A stretch of 64,000 nt of DNA from Nocardia colli (GTDB taxonomy: Bacteria > Actinomycetota > Actinomycetes > Mycobacteriales > Mycobacteriaceae): NCBI RefSeq assembly GCF_008704205.1, contig NZ_VXLC01000008.1, forward strand, positions 124,001-188,000, read 5' to 3'. The position numbers were made by a program, and so were the translations under genes. Every line of letters starts with the position of its first letter. Within the stretch, counting starts at the first letter, position 1. Below are positions 41,837 through 50,639 of the stretch, one piece after another. The notes beneath the pieces are model-generated. The model had not been told where the DNA came from, searched no databases, and saw nothing but the letters and a program-made list of their open reading frames with translations.

Positions 41837-42472
41837 TCAGCTCTCGGCAATGACCGCCGCATCCACATACCGGGGATCGCGGGCGATCGCCGCGAAACTC
41901 GACTTACCTTCGGCGCCAACCGATTCCTCCACCTCCGACAATCGGACAAGCAAATCGAAGTAGCTCGCCTCGGCCGCTCGTAGCTCCGCGATCGCCCCCG
42001 TGAGATCGATGTCGGCAGCGAACTGCGCCCCGTCGACACCTACCGACAGCGTCGCCAACCATCCGCTCGAATCGGCTGCGAACATCGATCCGCTGGTCTC
42101 GGCCCAGAACAACACCAGGCTCGTCGCGGAGCTCAACCGCCCGGCCGCGGCGAGCATCACCAGCGCGGTATAGATGTTCGACTCGCAGAACCCGAAGTGC
42201 ATCAGATACGCCTCGAGCGCGCCCTCCCGATACCTCAGGACGTAGGTCAGCCCACCGGTATCGTCCCCGAAACAGTCGGCGAAATACTCCCGAGGCGTAA
42301 CCCCCTCCTCGGCCTGTCGCCAATCCGGCGCCTTCCCGTCCCAGAACCACCCGTCGAACATCGCACCGGGATTCCCGATGACCTCCGGTCCCGGCGCGGG
42401 CGTCTCCAACCACTGCTCGAATGCCTCCCGCCCCATGGGAATTCGAGCAGCAACCACAAACGTATCCGACAC
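41837..42472 (-). CDS. Hypothetical protein, 211 aa
   Basis: GTG at 42472 follows GAGGAG; longer starts have no such site. The product has an aromatic N-half ('FDGWFWDGKAPDW', 'YFADCFGDDTGGLTYVLRY', cut) and a helical C-half ending 'IARDPRYVDAAVIAES'. It looks soluble. No family was recognised. Its promoter side is shared with nothing divergent. It reads toward the amber operon, with 246 bp between them. Confidence 0.65.
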   Translation of the reverse strand: MSDTFVVAARIPMGREAFEQWLETPAPGPEVIGNPGAMFDGWFWDGKAPDWRQAEEGVTPREYFADCFGDDTGGLTYVLRYREGALEAYLMHFGFCESNIYTALVMLAAAGRLSSATSLVLFWAETSGSMFAADSSGWLATLSVGVDGAQFAADIDLTGAIAELRAAEASYFDLLVRLSEVEESVGAEGKSSFAAIARDPRYVDAAVIAES

Positions 42473-42701
42473 AACCGGCTCCTCATCGGTCTCGATGGCG
42501 CCCACCATCCCGGGCCCACGCGCCATCCTAAGATCCCCCCGTCCCGGCACGGTCGTCCGATCGAAATTCCCACCCGCACAACGGAGGTGCCTACAAAGAC
42601 TCAGCTGGACACCGATGAGTTCGACCGACGCGGCCGGTCATATCCAGCAACAACAAACCTTCGGAAAGGCACCACGATGACCGATTCTGCCGCAAGGCCG
42701 A

Positions 42702-43418
42702 TCAGGCAGCAGACCGGGTTTGGCAGGCAGCGGCCACATCGAGGATCAGTCGGGCGAAGGTGCGGGGCTGGGCGAGGGGGAAGTAGTGGCCGGCTCGGGG
42801 GATGACGAGTAGGCGGCCTTGGGTGCACGCGTTCAGGGATCGGCGCTCGCCGAGGCGGAAGTGATCGCGGGCGCCGTTGACCAGCCAGACCGGGCCCGGG
42901 TATTTGCCGAGGTCGGCGGTCAGGTCGAAATCTCGCAGGGCGGCAACAACATCGGGGATCACCTCGGTGGCGATTCCGCCGCGTCCGATGTCATGCGCCA
43001 CCCGCGTCGGCAGAACTTTCTCGAAGATCCGGCCGCTGATTCGTTCACCGCCGTCGGCGCGACCCGATAATCCCTTGTGCAGCAGCGTGAATGGCGTCGC
43101 GAGCCCTCGACTGGGCGGGCAGCTGGCGCCCGCGACGACCAATCCCGCGACTCGCTCGGGGTCGGCAGCGGCGGCCGCGGTGCTGACGAATCCGCCCAGG
43201 GAATGCCCCACCAGAACGGCTCGCCCACCGGCCCGATCGATGCCTTCGTGCACGGCGTCGACCGCGGCGGCCAAGGTGAAGCGTTCACCGCGGCGCGTGC
43301 CGTGCCCGGGCAGATCGACCGTCGCCACCGGACGTTCGGCGGCGACGTGTTCGGCGACCGCGGGCCAGCAGGCTCCGCTGAGTCGAATGCCATGCACGAG
43401 AACGATCGGGAGTGTCAT
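42702..43418 (-). CDS. Alpha/beta hydrolase
   Basis: A 238-residue single-domain hydrolase: oxyanion 'LVHGIRLSG', nucleophile 'VGHSLGG', Asp in 'NGARDHFR' and His in 'RAGHYFPL'. It resembles esterases and haloperoxidase-like enzymes. It is divergent from a TetR gene, with two strong palindromes between their starts, the standard layout for a TetR-controlled detoxifying hydrolase. Confidence 0.9.
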   Translation of the reverse strand: MTLPIVLVHGIRLSGACWPAVAEHVAAERPVATVDLPGHGTRRGERFTLAAAVDAVHEGIDRAGGRAVLVGHSLGGFVSTAAAAADPERVAGLVVAGASCPPSRGLATPFTLLHKGLSGRADGGERISGRIFEKVLPTRVAHDIGRGGIATEVIPDVVAALRDFDLTADLGKYPGPVWLVNGARDHFRLGERRSLNACTQGRLLVIPRAGHYFPLAQPRTFARLILDVAAACQTRSAA

Positions 43419-43435
43419 GCCCTACCTCCAAAATA

Positions 43436-43453
43436 CAACGCAACGTTGCGTTG
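43436..43453. promoter_or_regulatory. TetR operator 1, 18-bp perfect palindrome
   Basis: CAACGCAACGTTGCGTTG is its own reverse complement and lies 17 bp upstream of the hydrolase start. Its core is repeated 45 bp away at 43483-43496. Confidence 0.8.
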
Positions 43454-43482
43454 CAATCTAGCGTCGGACTCCCATCAATGCA

Positions 43483-43496
43483 ACGCAACGTTGCGT
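43483..43496. promoter_or_regulatory. TetR operator 2, 14-bp perfect palindrome
   Basis: ACGCAACGTTGCGT, the same core as operator 1, ends 14 bp before the TetR GTG start, consistent with autoregulation. Confidence 0.78.
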
Positions 43497-43510
43497 AGTA
43501 CTCTCAGGGC

Positions 43511-44092
43511 GTGGATGGATCGAATCAGCGAACCGGCAACGGGCCGCGACGAGCGCAGGAGATCTTCGCGGCAACCTTGAGCCTGCTGTCCGCGCAGGGC
43601 TACGACGGCCTGACCATGGAGTCGGTCGCCGCGCGATCCGGCGTCAACAAGACCACCCTGTATCGCTGGTGGCCCGCGAAGGACGCGCTGCTGGCCGCCG
43701 CGTTGGCGGACTCCGATCTGCTGAGCTTCGACGTTCCGGATACCGGGACGCTGCGCGGCGACCTGCTGGAGATCGCGGCGGCCATCCACCGACTGCTCAC
43801 CGATGAGACGACCGCGCCGATCGCCACCGCGGTACTCGCGGCCGCCCCGAACCGCCCACAGCTGGCCGCGATCGGACGTTCCTTCTTCGCCGGCCGGCTG
43901 GAGCGGGAACAACCGATGTTCGAGCGGGCCGTCGAGCGCGGCGAACTGGCCCGATCAGCTGATCCCGCAACGATTATGGACGCGCTGGCCGGTGCGATCT
44001 GGTTCCGCATGCTGCTGCGCGGCGAACCCACATCGTCCGAAGACCTGCCCGGCATCATTGACATCATTCTGCCGGGCATCGAATCCCGTTGA
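43511..44092 (+). CDS. TetR-family transcriptional regulator
   Basis: A 193-residue regulator with HTH core 'AARSGVNKTTLYRWW' (residues about 40-54) and a TetR_C-type ligand domain. The GTG start at 43511 follows a weak CAGGGC site. Twin ACGCAACGTTGCGT operators between it and the divergent hydrolase identify both as its targets. The regulator's ligand is probably the hydrolase substrate. Confidence 0.92.
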   Translation: MDGSNQRTGNGPRRAQEIFAATLSLLSAQGYDGLTMESVAARSGVNKTTLYRWWPAKDALLAAALADSDLLSFDVPDTGTLRGDLLEIAAAIHRLLTDETTAPIATAVLAAAPNRPQLAAIGRSFFAGRLEREQPMFERAVERGELARSADPATIMDALAGAIWFRMLLRGEPTSSEDLPGIIDIILPGIESR

Positions 44093-44116
44093 CCCCGAAT
44101 GTTTTACACGACCCGG

Positions 44117-46087
44117 CTAGGCAAGGTTCTCCACCACGACCGGCTCGATGCCTTCGGATGCCGGCAGCGTGAACCCGAATACCTGCCCGTAGAAACTCAG
44201 TTCGGCGTCCAGTGCCCGGCGGATGTTCTCCGCGCGGCGGAACCCGTGCTGCTCACCCTCGAAGACCAGGAACGCCACCGGGATTCGCCGCGCACGCAAC
44301 GCCTCGACGATCATCTCCGACTGATTGAGCGGCACCACCGGGTCGTCGCTGCCCTGCAACACGATCAGCGGCTTGCGCAGCCGATCGACGTGATGGATCG
44401 GCGACCGTTCACGATAGATGTCGCGCCTGGCCGGGTATTCGCCGATCAAACCGTCGAGGTATCGACTCTCGAACTTGTGCGTATCGGCGGCGAGCGCCTC
44501 GAGGTCGGCGACGCCGAAATGGTCTGCGCCGGCAGCGAATGGGGTGTCGGTCCGGGCGAGTGCGGCGAGCGTGGTGTAGCCGCCGGCCGAACCGCCGCGG
44601 ATGGCCAGCCGTTGCGCGTCGACCCGGTTCTGCTCGCCGAGCCAGGCGGCCGCGGCGATGCAGTCGGCTACGTCCACGACTCCCCAAGCACCCTTGAGCA
44701 GCTCGCGATAAGCGCGGCCGAATCCGGTTGAACCGCCATAGTTTACGTCGACCACCGCGAATCCTCGGCTGGTCCAGTACTGGGTCTGAAGCGACAGCAT
44801 CGGCAGCGCGGAACTGGTCGGGCCGCCGTGAATCATCACCAGCAGCGGTGGCAGTTCCCCTGCGGGGCCGCGGTAATCGTTGCTCGCGGGCGGATAGAAC
44901 AGCGCGTGCGCGGTCCGTGGCGCGCCGGAGTCGTCCACCGAGGGAAAGGAAATCGCCTCGGGGACCGAAAACGAGGCCGGGTCGAGACCGAGATCCCGCG
45001 GCGCGCGAATGCTCTCGAATTTTGCTGCGCCGGAAGCGAATTCGATCCGGTACACGCCGAGTTCGGTCGCGGGAGTGGCGGCCACCACGACGACGGCGTC
45101 CGCACCGACACGCTCGATCGCGGTGATCGCGGAGAACGGCAGGTCCAGATCGGCCACCGACCCATCCGGCCGGCGCAATCCGAAGCCGTCATAACCGTCC
45201 CGCCAACGGGCGAAGACGATGCTGCCGTCTTCGAGCACGGCGTAGCGCGACGACCCTAATTGCCAAGCGGGCATACCGATCTCGGCGTCCAGCTCGATCA
45301 CCGGGGCGACCGTCCCGTCGGACGTCCAGCGGTAGAGATTCCACCATCCGCTGCGATCGGAGAGGAACAACAGTGAACCGTCGGACTGCCAGCGCGGTTC
45401 CATCACCGACTCCCCCGGCCCGCCCGCGACGACGGTGTCGGCGCCGGTCGCGAGATCGCGCACCCGCAGAACGGTGTCGTCCCACGGCATGGACGGGTGA
45501 TCCCACGAGACCAGCGCGAGCGAACCGCCATCTGGACTCAACCGCGGCGCGGCGACGAAATCCGGTCCGCTCACCAGGATTTCCGGCTGCGACGCACGGT
45601 CCGCGGACAGCCGCACGATCTCGTTGCGCACATCGATCGCGCCGCGCCCGTCGGCCGGATGGCTTTCGCGGACAGCCACGAGGAATGTGCCGTCCCGGGA
45701 GACCTCACCATCGGCGAACCGTTCCCCGCGGGGCCCGGCCGGAACCGGGCTCAGCGGCACCGGCACACCACCGGATTCGAGCCGGTACAACCGCTGATCA
45801 GCCCAGTTGGTGAACCACAGCACCCCGTCGCGCACCCACCAGGCCGCGCCGCCGTATTCGTGCACCGCGGTGCGCGCGTTCATGCCGTCCGGCAGCAGAT
45901 CGGTGACCGTGCCGTCGGCACCGCGCCGCACGATTTGGGTCCGGCCGCCCTCGCTGGGACGCCCCTCCGACCAGTAGACATCGGCGCCGTCGACGCGCAC
46001 CTCCCACAGCCGAACCGCCGCCGTGACGACGAATTCGGAGGTGATCGAGGTCGGCCAGGATCCGAAGGGCAACTCTGTAACTGTCAC
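44117..46087 (-). CDS. S9-family prolyl oligopeptidase-like serine peptidase
   Basis: A 656-residue protein with an N-terminal beta-propeller (residues about 20-390, TolB-like blades such as 'APRLSPDGGSLALVSWDH', cut) and a C-terminal alpha/beta-hydrolase domain. The nucleophile motif is 'GGSAGGYT', the Asp is in 'GSDDPVVP' and the His in 'EGEQHGF'. No signal peptide is present. Relatives are dipeptidyl aminopeptidase/acylaminoacyl-peptidase-type enzymes. It is 24 bp from the convergent TetR gene and 45 bp downstream of the flavin monooxygenase gene, with which it may be co-transcribed. Confidence 0.94.
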   Translation of the reverse strand: MTVTELPFGSWPTSITSEFVVTAAVRLWEVRVDGADVYWSEGRPSEGGRTQIVRRGADGTVTDLLPDGMNARTAVHEYGGAAWWVRDGVLWFTNWADQRLYRLESGGVPVPLSPVPAGPRGERFADGEVSRDGTFLVAVRESHPADGRGAIDVRNEIVRLSADRASQPEILVSGPDFVAAPRLSPDGGSLALVSWDHPSMPWDDTVLRVRDLATGADTVVAGGPGESVMEPRWQSDGSLLFLSDRSGWWNLYRWTSDGTVAPVIELDAEIGMPAWQLGSSRYAVLEDGSIVFARWRDGYDGFGLRRPDGSVADLDLPFSAITAIERVGADAVVVVAATPATELGVYRIEFASGAAKFESIRAPRDLGLDPASFSVPEAISFPSVDDSGAPRTAHALFYPPASNDYRGPAGELPPLLVMIHGGPTSSALPMLSLQTQYWTSRGFAVVDVNYGGSTGFGRAYRELLKGAWGVVDVADCIAAAAWLGEQNRVDAQRLAIRGGSAGGYTTLAALARTDTPFAAGADHFGVADLEALAADTHKFESRYLDGLIGEYPARRDIYRERSPIHHVDRLRKPLIVLQGSDDPVVPLNQSEMIVEALRARRIPVAFLVFEGEQHGFRRAENIRRALDAELSFYGQVFGFTLPASEGIEPVVVENLA

Positions 46088-46132
46088 CGGCCCAGGCTAA
46101 CCGGCCGTCCGCTCGATCCGCCGCGTCCGAGA

Positions 46133-47344
46133 CTAGGAGGTGACCGGCGCTCCGATCGAGGGGCCGGAATCCGGCACCCCGGCGTAGTCGGGCAGCTCGA
46201 CGCCGTTGATCGCCCGATCGATCAGCTCGAAGTCCCATTCGACCTCGGGCTCGGCGCCCGGCTCGGGCTTCGGCGCGGGATTGGTGAGGCTGTGCGCGTG
46301 CAACCGGCCGATCTCCTGGTTGGCCTCGACGAACGGACGCATCCGCGCTTCGTAGGCGGCGAACCCGGCCTCGACGTCCCATCCGGCGGCGGCCAGCTCG
46401 CCGGCCAGCAGGTAGGCGCCGACCAGGGCCAGCCCGGTGCCCTGCCCGGACATCGGCGACGAGCTGAACGCCGCGTCGCCGAACAGCCCGACCCGTACGC
46501 TCGACCAGCGGTCCATCACGACCTGCGCGACCTGGTCGAGGTAGAAATCCGGGGTGCCCCCCAGGTGCGCGAGGATGTCCTTGGTCAACCAGCCGAAGTC
46601 GCCCATCCGCTCGCGCAGCAGCCGCTTCTGAGCCTCGATGTCGCGGTAGTCGACGTCGAAATCGGCCGAGGGGAAGGAGAACATGGCCATCGCCCGGGTG
46701 GCGTCCTGGATGGGCCGCAGCATGGCGGAGCGCCCGGAATCCTGGTAGTCGAGCAGCCAGCGGTCCAGCCCGAACTCGTTGGGCACGCTGTAGAAGGCCA
46801 GCACCAGCCCGAGGTGGCGGACGTACTGCTCGCGCGGCCCGAAGACCATCGAGCGCAGCGCCGAGTGCAACCCGTCCGCCCCGATCACCAGGTCGAAGCG
46901 CCGGCGGTCGCCGCCTTCGAAGGTGACGTCGACGCCGTCCGCGTCCTGGGTGAGCTCGGTGATCCGGTCGCCGAAAAGGTATTCGACGCCGTCGCGGGTG
47001 TCGTCGTAGAGCACCTGGGCCAGGTCCCCGCGCAGGATCTCGATATCGGCGATGTATCCGTCGCCGCCGTCGTCCTCCACACGGAAGGTCTCCAGCACGT
47101 TTCCATCGGCATCCACCGTGTGCGCGCCTGCGGTATCGGTGCAGGCCGCGCGAATCGTCGCGTCCAGCCCCATCCGCCGGATGACCTCCTTGGTCACCCC
47201 GCGCGCGTCCACCGCCTGCCCGCCGGGACGCAGCTCGGGAGCGCGCTCGACCACGGTGACCTCGGCTCCGCGCCGGTGCAGCCAGTGGGCCAGCGCGGGC
47301 CCGGCGATGCTCGCACCCGCCACCAAGACTTTGATCCCGCTCAT
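46133..47344 (-). CDS. FAD-dependent aromatic-ring monooxygenase-like protein
   Basis: A 403-residue group A flavoprotein. Motifs: GASIAGP (FAD Rossmann, residues 10-16), 'DLVIGADGLHSALR' (DG motif, FAD and NADPH) and 'GLFGDAAFSSSPMSGQGTG' (GD motif, cut: LFGDAAF). It resembles TetX/PHBH-type hydroxylases acting on phenolics or antibiotics. It is divergent from an EthD-type gene, and the shared intergenic region has repeated ACTTGCC-type palindromes. Confidence 0.92.
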   Translation of the reverse strand: MSGIKVLVAGASIAGPALAHWLHRRGAEVTVVERAPELRPGGQAVDARGVTKEVIRRMGLDATIRAACTDTAGAHTVDADGNVLETFRVEDDGGDGYIADIEILRGDLAQVLYDDTRDGVEYLFGDRITELTQDADGVDVTFEGGDRRRFDLVIGADGLHSALRSMVFGPREQYVRHLGLVLAFYSVPNEFGLDRWLLDYQDSGRSAMLRPIQDATRAMAMFSFPSADFDVDYRDIEAQKRLLRERMGDFGWLTKDILAHLGGTPDFYLDQVAQVVMDRWSSVRVGLFGDAAFSSSPMSGQGTGLALVGAYLLAGELAAAGWDVEAGFAAYEARMRPFVEANQEIGRLHAHSLTNPAPKPEPGAEPEVEWDFELIDRAINGVELPDYAGVPDSGPSIGAPVTS

Positions 47345-47535
47345 CGCCAGACCTGCTCACCCGTGGTGCCGGCGAGCGAGACCTCAAGTCTCAGAATCAG
47401 CTTCCGCATGTCAGTGCCTCCGTGTGCTGTCGGTGTATCCAGCTGTATCGACGGCGGACCCACCCGAATTTCATCGGTGCGGCCGAGATCGGGCGAAATG
47501 CCCGGAACTAGACCATGCCCGTGCCGACCACCCTA

Positions 47536-47608
47536 ACTTGCCCGAACAAGAGATTTCACTTGCCTGGGCAAGTAATACTGGTCTACCTTATGACTTGCCC
47601 AGGCAAGT
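47536..47608. promoter_or_regulatory. Three ACTTGCC-type operator palindromes
   Basis: ACTTGCCTGGGCAAGT (47558-47573) and its exact reverse complement ACTTGCCCAGGCAAGT (47593-47608) are near-perfect palindromes 35 bp apart, and a degenerate third copy (ACTTGCCCGAACAAG) lies at 47536-47550. They sit between the divergent monooxygenase and EthD genes. No regulator gene is adjacent, so the protein that binds is encoded elsewhere. Confidence 0.75.
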
Positions 47609-47633
47609 CAATCTCGACCACGAGGAGTCTTCA

Positions 47634-47978
47634 ATGATCAAGCTCAGCATCTTCCTGACCCGGCGGTCTGACCTCACCCACGAGGAGTTCGTGCACTACT
47701 GGACGCAGAAGCACACCCCGCTGATCGCGAGTCTGCCCGGCGGCGAGGTCCCGGTCCGGCGCTACGTCCAGCTCTTACCCACCGACGACGCGATCCCCGG
47801 CGTCAGCAGCGTCTTCTACGACGGGGTCGCCGAGGTGTGGGTCGACGACATCGCCGACGCCGCCCGCTGGTTCACCTCCGAGACCTACACCACGACCGTC
47901 GCCGCGGACGAGGAGCAGTTCATCGACCGCTCCCTGACCCGCTTCCTCTATACGACCGAGACGCCGATCTTCGGCTGA
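47634..47978 (+). CDS. EthD-domain protein
   Basis: A 114-residue ferredoxin-like (dimeric alpha/beta barrel) protein. 'MIKLSIFLTRRSDLTHEEFV', shown in part, plus 'HYWTQKHTPLI' is the EthD signature. Such proteins assist oxygenases or act as small dehydratases. It follows GAGGAG. It is divergent from a flavin monooxygenase under shared palindromes, so it probably works on that enzyme's product. Confidence 0.88.
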   Translation: MIKLSIFLTRRSDLTHEEFVHYWTQKHTPLIASLPGGEVPVRRYVQLLPTDDAIPGVSSVFYDGVAEVWVDDIADAARWFTSETYTTTVAADEEQFIDRSLTRFLYTTETPIFG

Positions 47979-48160
47979 GCACTCCGCCGGATGGGCGAAT
48001 AGCTCCGTCATCCGGCCGCCCGGGACCGGTCGATCGGCCGGCAACCGCCCGCGAACATGACGTGTCGGCAACCCGGGTGCATGATGGCGGTGCTCGACAC
48101 CACGACTCGTCCGCGATATCGCGGGCCGGCGCTTGGTGCTCCCGGCCGAAAGGAAAGTCC

Positions 48161-49657
48161 ATGCGGTACAGCGAATACCGGGCCTACGACGCGGTCGGCC
48201 TGGCCGAGTTGGTGGCCAAAGGTGAGGTGCGCCCGGCCGAACTGCTGGAGGTCGCGTCGGCCCGCCTCGAACAGGTCGACCCCGAGATCAACGCGATCAG
48301 CCTGCGCATGGACGAGGTCGGGCGGGCTGCGGCCGAAGGCCCGCTGGAAGGACCGTTCGCCGGCGTGCCGTTCTTGCTCAAAGATCTCGGACAGGATTTC
48401 GCGGGCTATCCGACGGCATCGGGCACCGGTCCCTTGCGAAAACTGAAGGCCGACAAGAACGCCACGGTGGTGCAGCGGTGGATCGATGCCGGTCTGGTGA
48501 TCTTCGGCAAGACCACCACCCCCGAGTTCGGCGCCGTCGCGGTCACCGAGACCCGGACCTACGGCGCGACCCGCAATCCATGGAATCTCGACCGCACCCC
48601 GGGCGGTTCGTCCGGGGGCTCGGCGGCCGCGGTCGCGGCGGGGATCCTGCCGATGGCCGGCGCCAGTGACGGCGGCGGCTCGATCCGCATCCCGGCGGCC
48701 TGCGCCGGGCTGTTCGGGCTCAAGGCCGGGCGCGGGCTGGTCCCGGCGGGTCCCGACTTCGCCGAGCACATCTTCGGCGCCGCCACCGCCGGTGTGCTGT
48801 CGCGCAGTGTCCGCGATTCGGCGGTGATGTTCGACCTGCTCAGCGAGCCCGATCCCGGCGGTCCCTACCTGCCGAGCCGGTCCGCCCAGCCGTACGCCAC
48901 CGCGGTGGACGCGCCGCCGCGCCGGCTGCGCATCGGGTTCACCCATGAATCCCCTTTGGGCACACCGGTTCACGCCGAGGCGGTGCGCGCGGTCGAGGCG
49001 ACCGCGGCACTGCTGGAACAGCTGGGCCATCACGTCGAGCAGGCCGCGCCGCGGATGGACAGCAGGCAGATGGCGCACGACTTCATGACGGTGTGGACCG
49101 CCAACCTCGCCGCCCGCCTCGCGCAGGCCCGAAAGCTCAGCGGCGCAAGCGATTCCGACTTCGACCTGACCACCCGCGTGGTCGCGGCCGGCGGACGCGC
49201 CCACTCCGCCACCACATTGATCGAGGCGCACGGCCGGTGGAACACCTACACCCGCGCGCTCAGCGAATTCCACGAAACCTACGACCTGCTGCTCACCCCC
49301 ACCCTCGCCGAGCCGCCGCTGCGCATCGGCCAGACGAAACCGCCTGCGGCCCTGGAGAAGATCCTGGCCGTCCTGCTGGAACTGCGTGCGGGCACGGCGA
49401 TCACGCGCACCCCGATCTACCGCGACCTCGTCCTCACCAACCTGGCCCCGGTTCCGTTCACCCAGCTCGCCAATGTCACCGGCCGCCCGGCCATCAGTGT
49501 TCCCCTGCACCGCACCGCCGACGGTCTCCCGCTGGGCAGCCAATTCGTCGGCCCGCTCGGCTCCGAATTCCTGCTCCTGCAACTCGCCGCCGAACTCGAA
49601 CAGACCCAACCTTGGAGTCACCTCGAACCCCCGCTCGCCCCCGCGGCGGTGGAATGA
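48161..49657 (+). CDS. Amidase-signature family amidase
   Basis: A 498-residue hydrolase of the AS family. The Ser-cisSer-Lys triad is set by 'FLLKDL' (Lys near residue 76), the Gly/Ser-rich 'GGSSGGSAAAVAAG' and 'GASDGGGSIRIPA' (nucleophile Ser in DGGGSIR). Typical substrates are aliphatic or aryl amides. ATG 48161 follows AAAGGAAAG; the longer frame starts 108 codons upstream in non-protein-like sequence. It overlaps the sigma factor gene by four bases. Confidence 0.93.
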   Translation: MRYSEYRAYDAVGLAELVAKGEVRPAELLEVASARLEQVDPEINAISLRMDEVGRAAAEGPLEGPFAGVPFLLKDLGQDFAGYPTASGTGPLRKLKADKNATVVQRWIDAGLVIFGKTTTPEFGAVAVTETRTYGATRNPWNLDRTPGGSSGGSAAAVAAGILPMAGASDGGGSIRIPAACAGLFGLKAGRGLVPAGPDFAEHIFGAATAGVLSRSVRDSAVMFDLLSEPDPGGPYLPSRSAQPYATAVDAPPRRLRIGFTHESPLGTPVHAEAVRAVEATAALLEQLGHHVEQAAPRMDSRQMAHDFMTVWTANLAARLAQARKLSGASDSDFDLTTRVVAAGGRAHSATTLIEAHGRWNTYTRALSEFHETYDLLLTPTLAEPPLRIGQTKPPAALEKILAVLLELRAGTAITRTPIYRDLVLTNLAPVPFTQLANVTGRPAISVPLHRTADGLPLGSQFVGPLGSEFLLLQLAAELEQTQPWSHLEPPLAPAAVE

Positions 49658-50610
49658 CCGAAGCCGACTTCGATCGTCGCATCGAACCGTTCCGGACGGA
49701 GCTGCTGGCGTACTGCTACCGGATGCTGGGTTCGGCGCACGACGCGGAGGACCTGGTCCAGGACACCTATCTGCGGGCGTGGCGGGCGCGCGAGCAATAC
49801 GACGAAACGCGCAGCTCAGTGCGCACCTGGCTCTACCGGATCGCGACCAACGTCTGCCTGACCGCGCTACAGGGCCGAGGCGGCCGACCCCTGCCCTCGG
49901 GGCTGGTGGACGCGGCGGATCCGCTCGGGCCGTTCGTCCGGAGAGAGCACGCCACCTGGCTGCAACCCGTACCGGATTCATTGCTGCACAACGGGGATCC
50001 GGCCGGCACCGTGATCGATCGCAGCAGCCTGCGCTTGGCCTTCGCTTCCGCTCTGCAACACCTGTCGGCGCGGCAGCGCGGCGCGCTGATCCTGCGTGAG
50101 GTGCTCGGCTTCTCCGCGGCCGAGACGGCGGAAATCCTCGGCACCACCGTCGTGTCGGTGAACAGCTCGTTGCAGCGGGCGCGCGCCCGCTTGAAGGAGA
50201 TCGGGGCCGGGGAACGGAGCAGCGAACCGTCCACGGCCGAGCAGCGCGCCTGGGTCGAGCGCTATATGACGGCGTTCGCACGGGCCGATGTCGAGGCGCT
50301 CAAGCGGCTGCTGACCGAGGACGTCGTCATGGAGATGCCGCCGATGCTGAATTGGTTCAGCGGGCGAGGCAACTACGGCCTGTTCATGGAATGGGTCTTC
50401 GAAGCTGCCGGGAAGGACTGGCTGCTGGAGCCGGTCACCGCCAACGGCGGCCAACCCGGATTCGCCGCCTATCAGCGCATCGACGGCCACTACCAACTGC
50501 ACACGCTCCAGATCTTCACGGTCACTACCGAGGGCATCAGCCGGAATTCGGTGTTCCAGGATCCCGAGATCTTCGCGACTTTCGGGCTGGTAACCAGGCG
50601 CGACGCTTAG
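49654..50610 (+). CDS. ECF sigma factor with C-terminal SnoaL domain (SigG-like)
   Basis: A 318-residue protein. Sigma region 2 is 'LLAYCYRMLGSAHDAEDLVQDT' (cut: GSAHDAEDLVQD), region 4 is 'LSARQRGALILREVLGFSAAE' (cut: REVLGFSAAETAEILG), and residues about 200-318 are an NTF2-like domain ('EMPPMLNWFSGRG'). This fusion matches actinobacterial SigG/SigJ-type sigma factors, whose activity is thought to be controlled by the fused domain because no anti-sigma gene accompanies them. No anti-sigma gene is seen here either. The ATG overlaps the amidase stop (ATGA). Confidence 0.92.
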   Translation: MTEADFDRRIEPFRTELLAYCYRMLGSAHDAEDLVQDTYLRAWRAREQYDETRSSVRTWLYRIATNVCLTALQGRGGRPLPSGLVDAADPLGPFVRREHATWLQPVPDSLLHNGDPAGTVIDRSSLRLAFASALQHLSARQRGALILREVLGFSAAETAEILGTTVVSVNSSLQRARARLKEIGAGERSSEPSTAEQRAWVERYMTAFARADVEALKRLLTEDVVMEMPPMLNWFSGRGNYGLFMEWVFEAAGKDWLLEPVTANGGQPGFAAYQRIDGHYQLHTLQIFTVTTEGISRNSVFQDPEIFATFGLVTRRDA

Positions 50611-50639
50611 TCCTGCAACGACACTCGGGTGCGTAGGCG

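Noticed and set aside
42677..42805. Plus-strand short frame starting MTDSAARPIRQQ after GGAAAGG
   Set aside because: The start looks reasonable, but the frame runs into the antisense of the alpha/beta hydrolase and turns Gly/Arg-rich.
48008..50281. 757-codon minus-strand frame opposite amidase and sigma factor
   Set aside because: Antisense shadow with Arg/Gly-rich composition and no recognisable domain.
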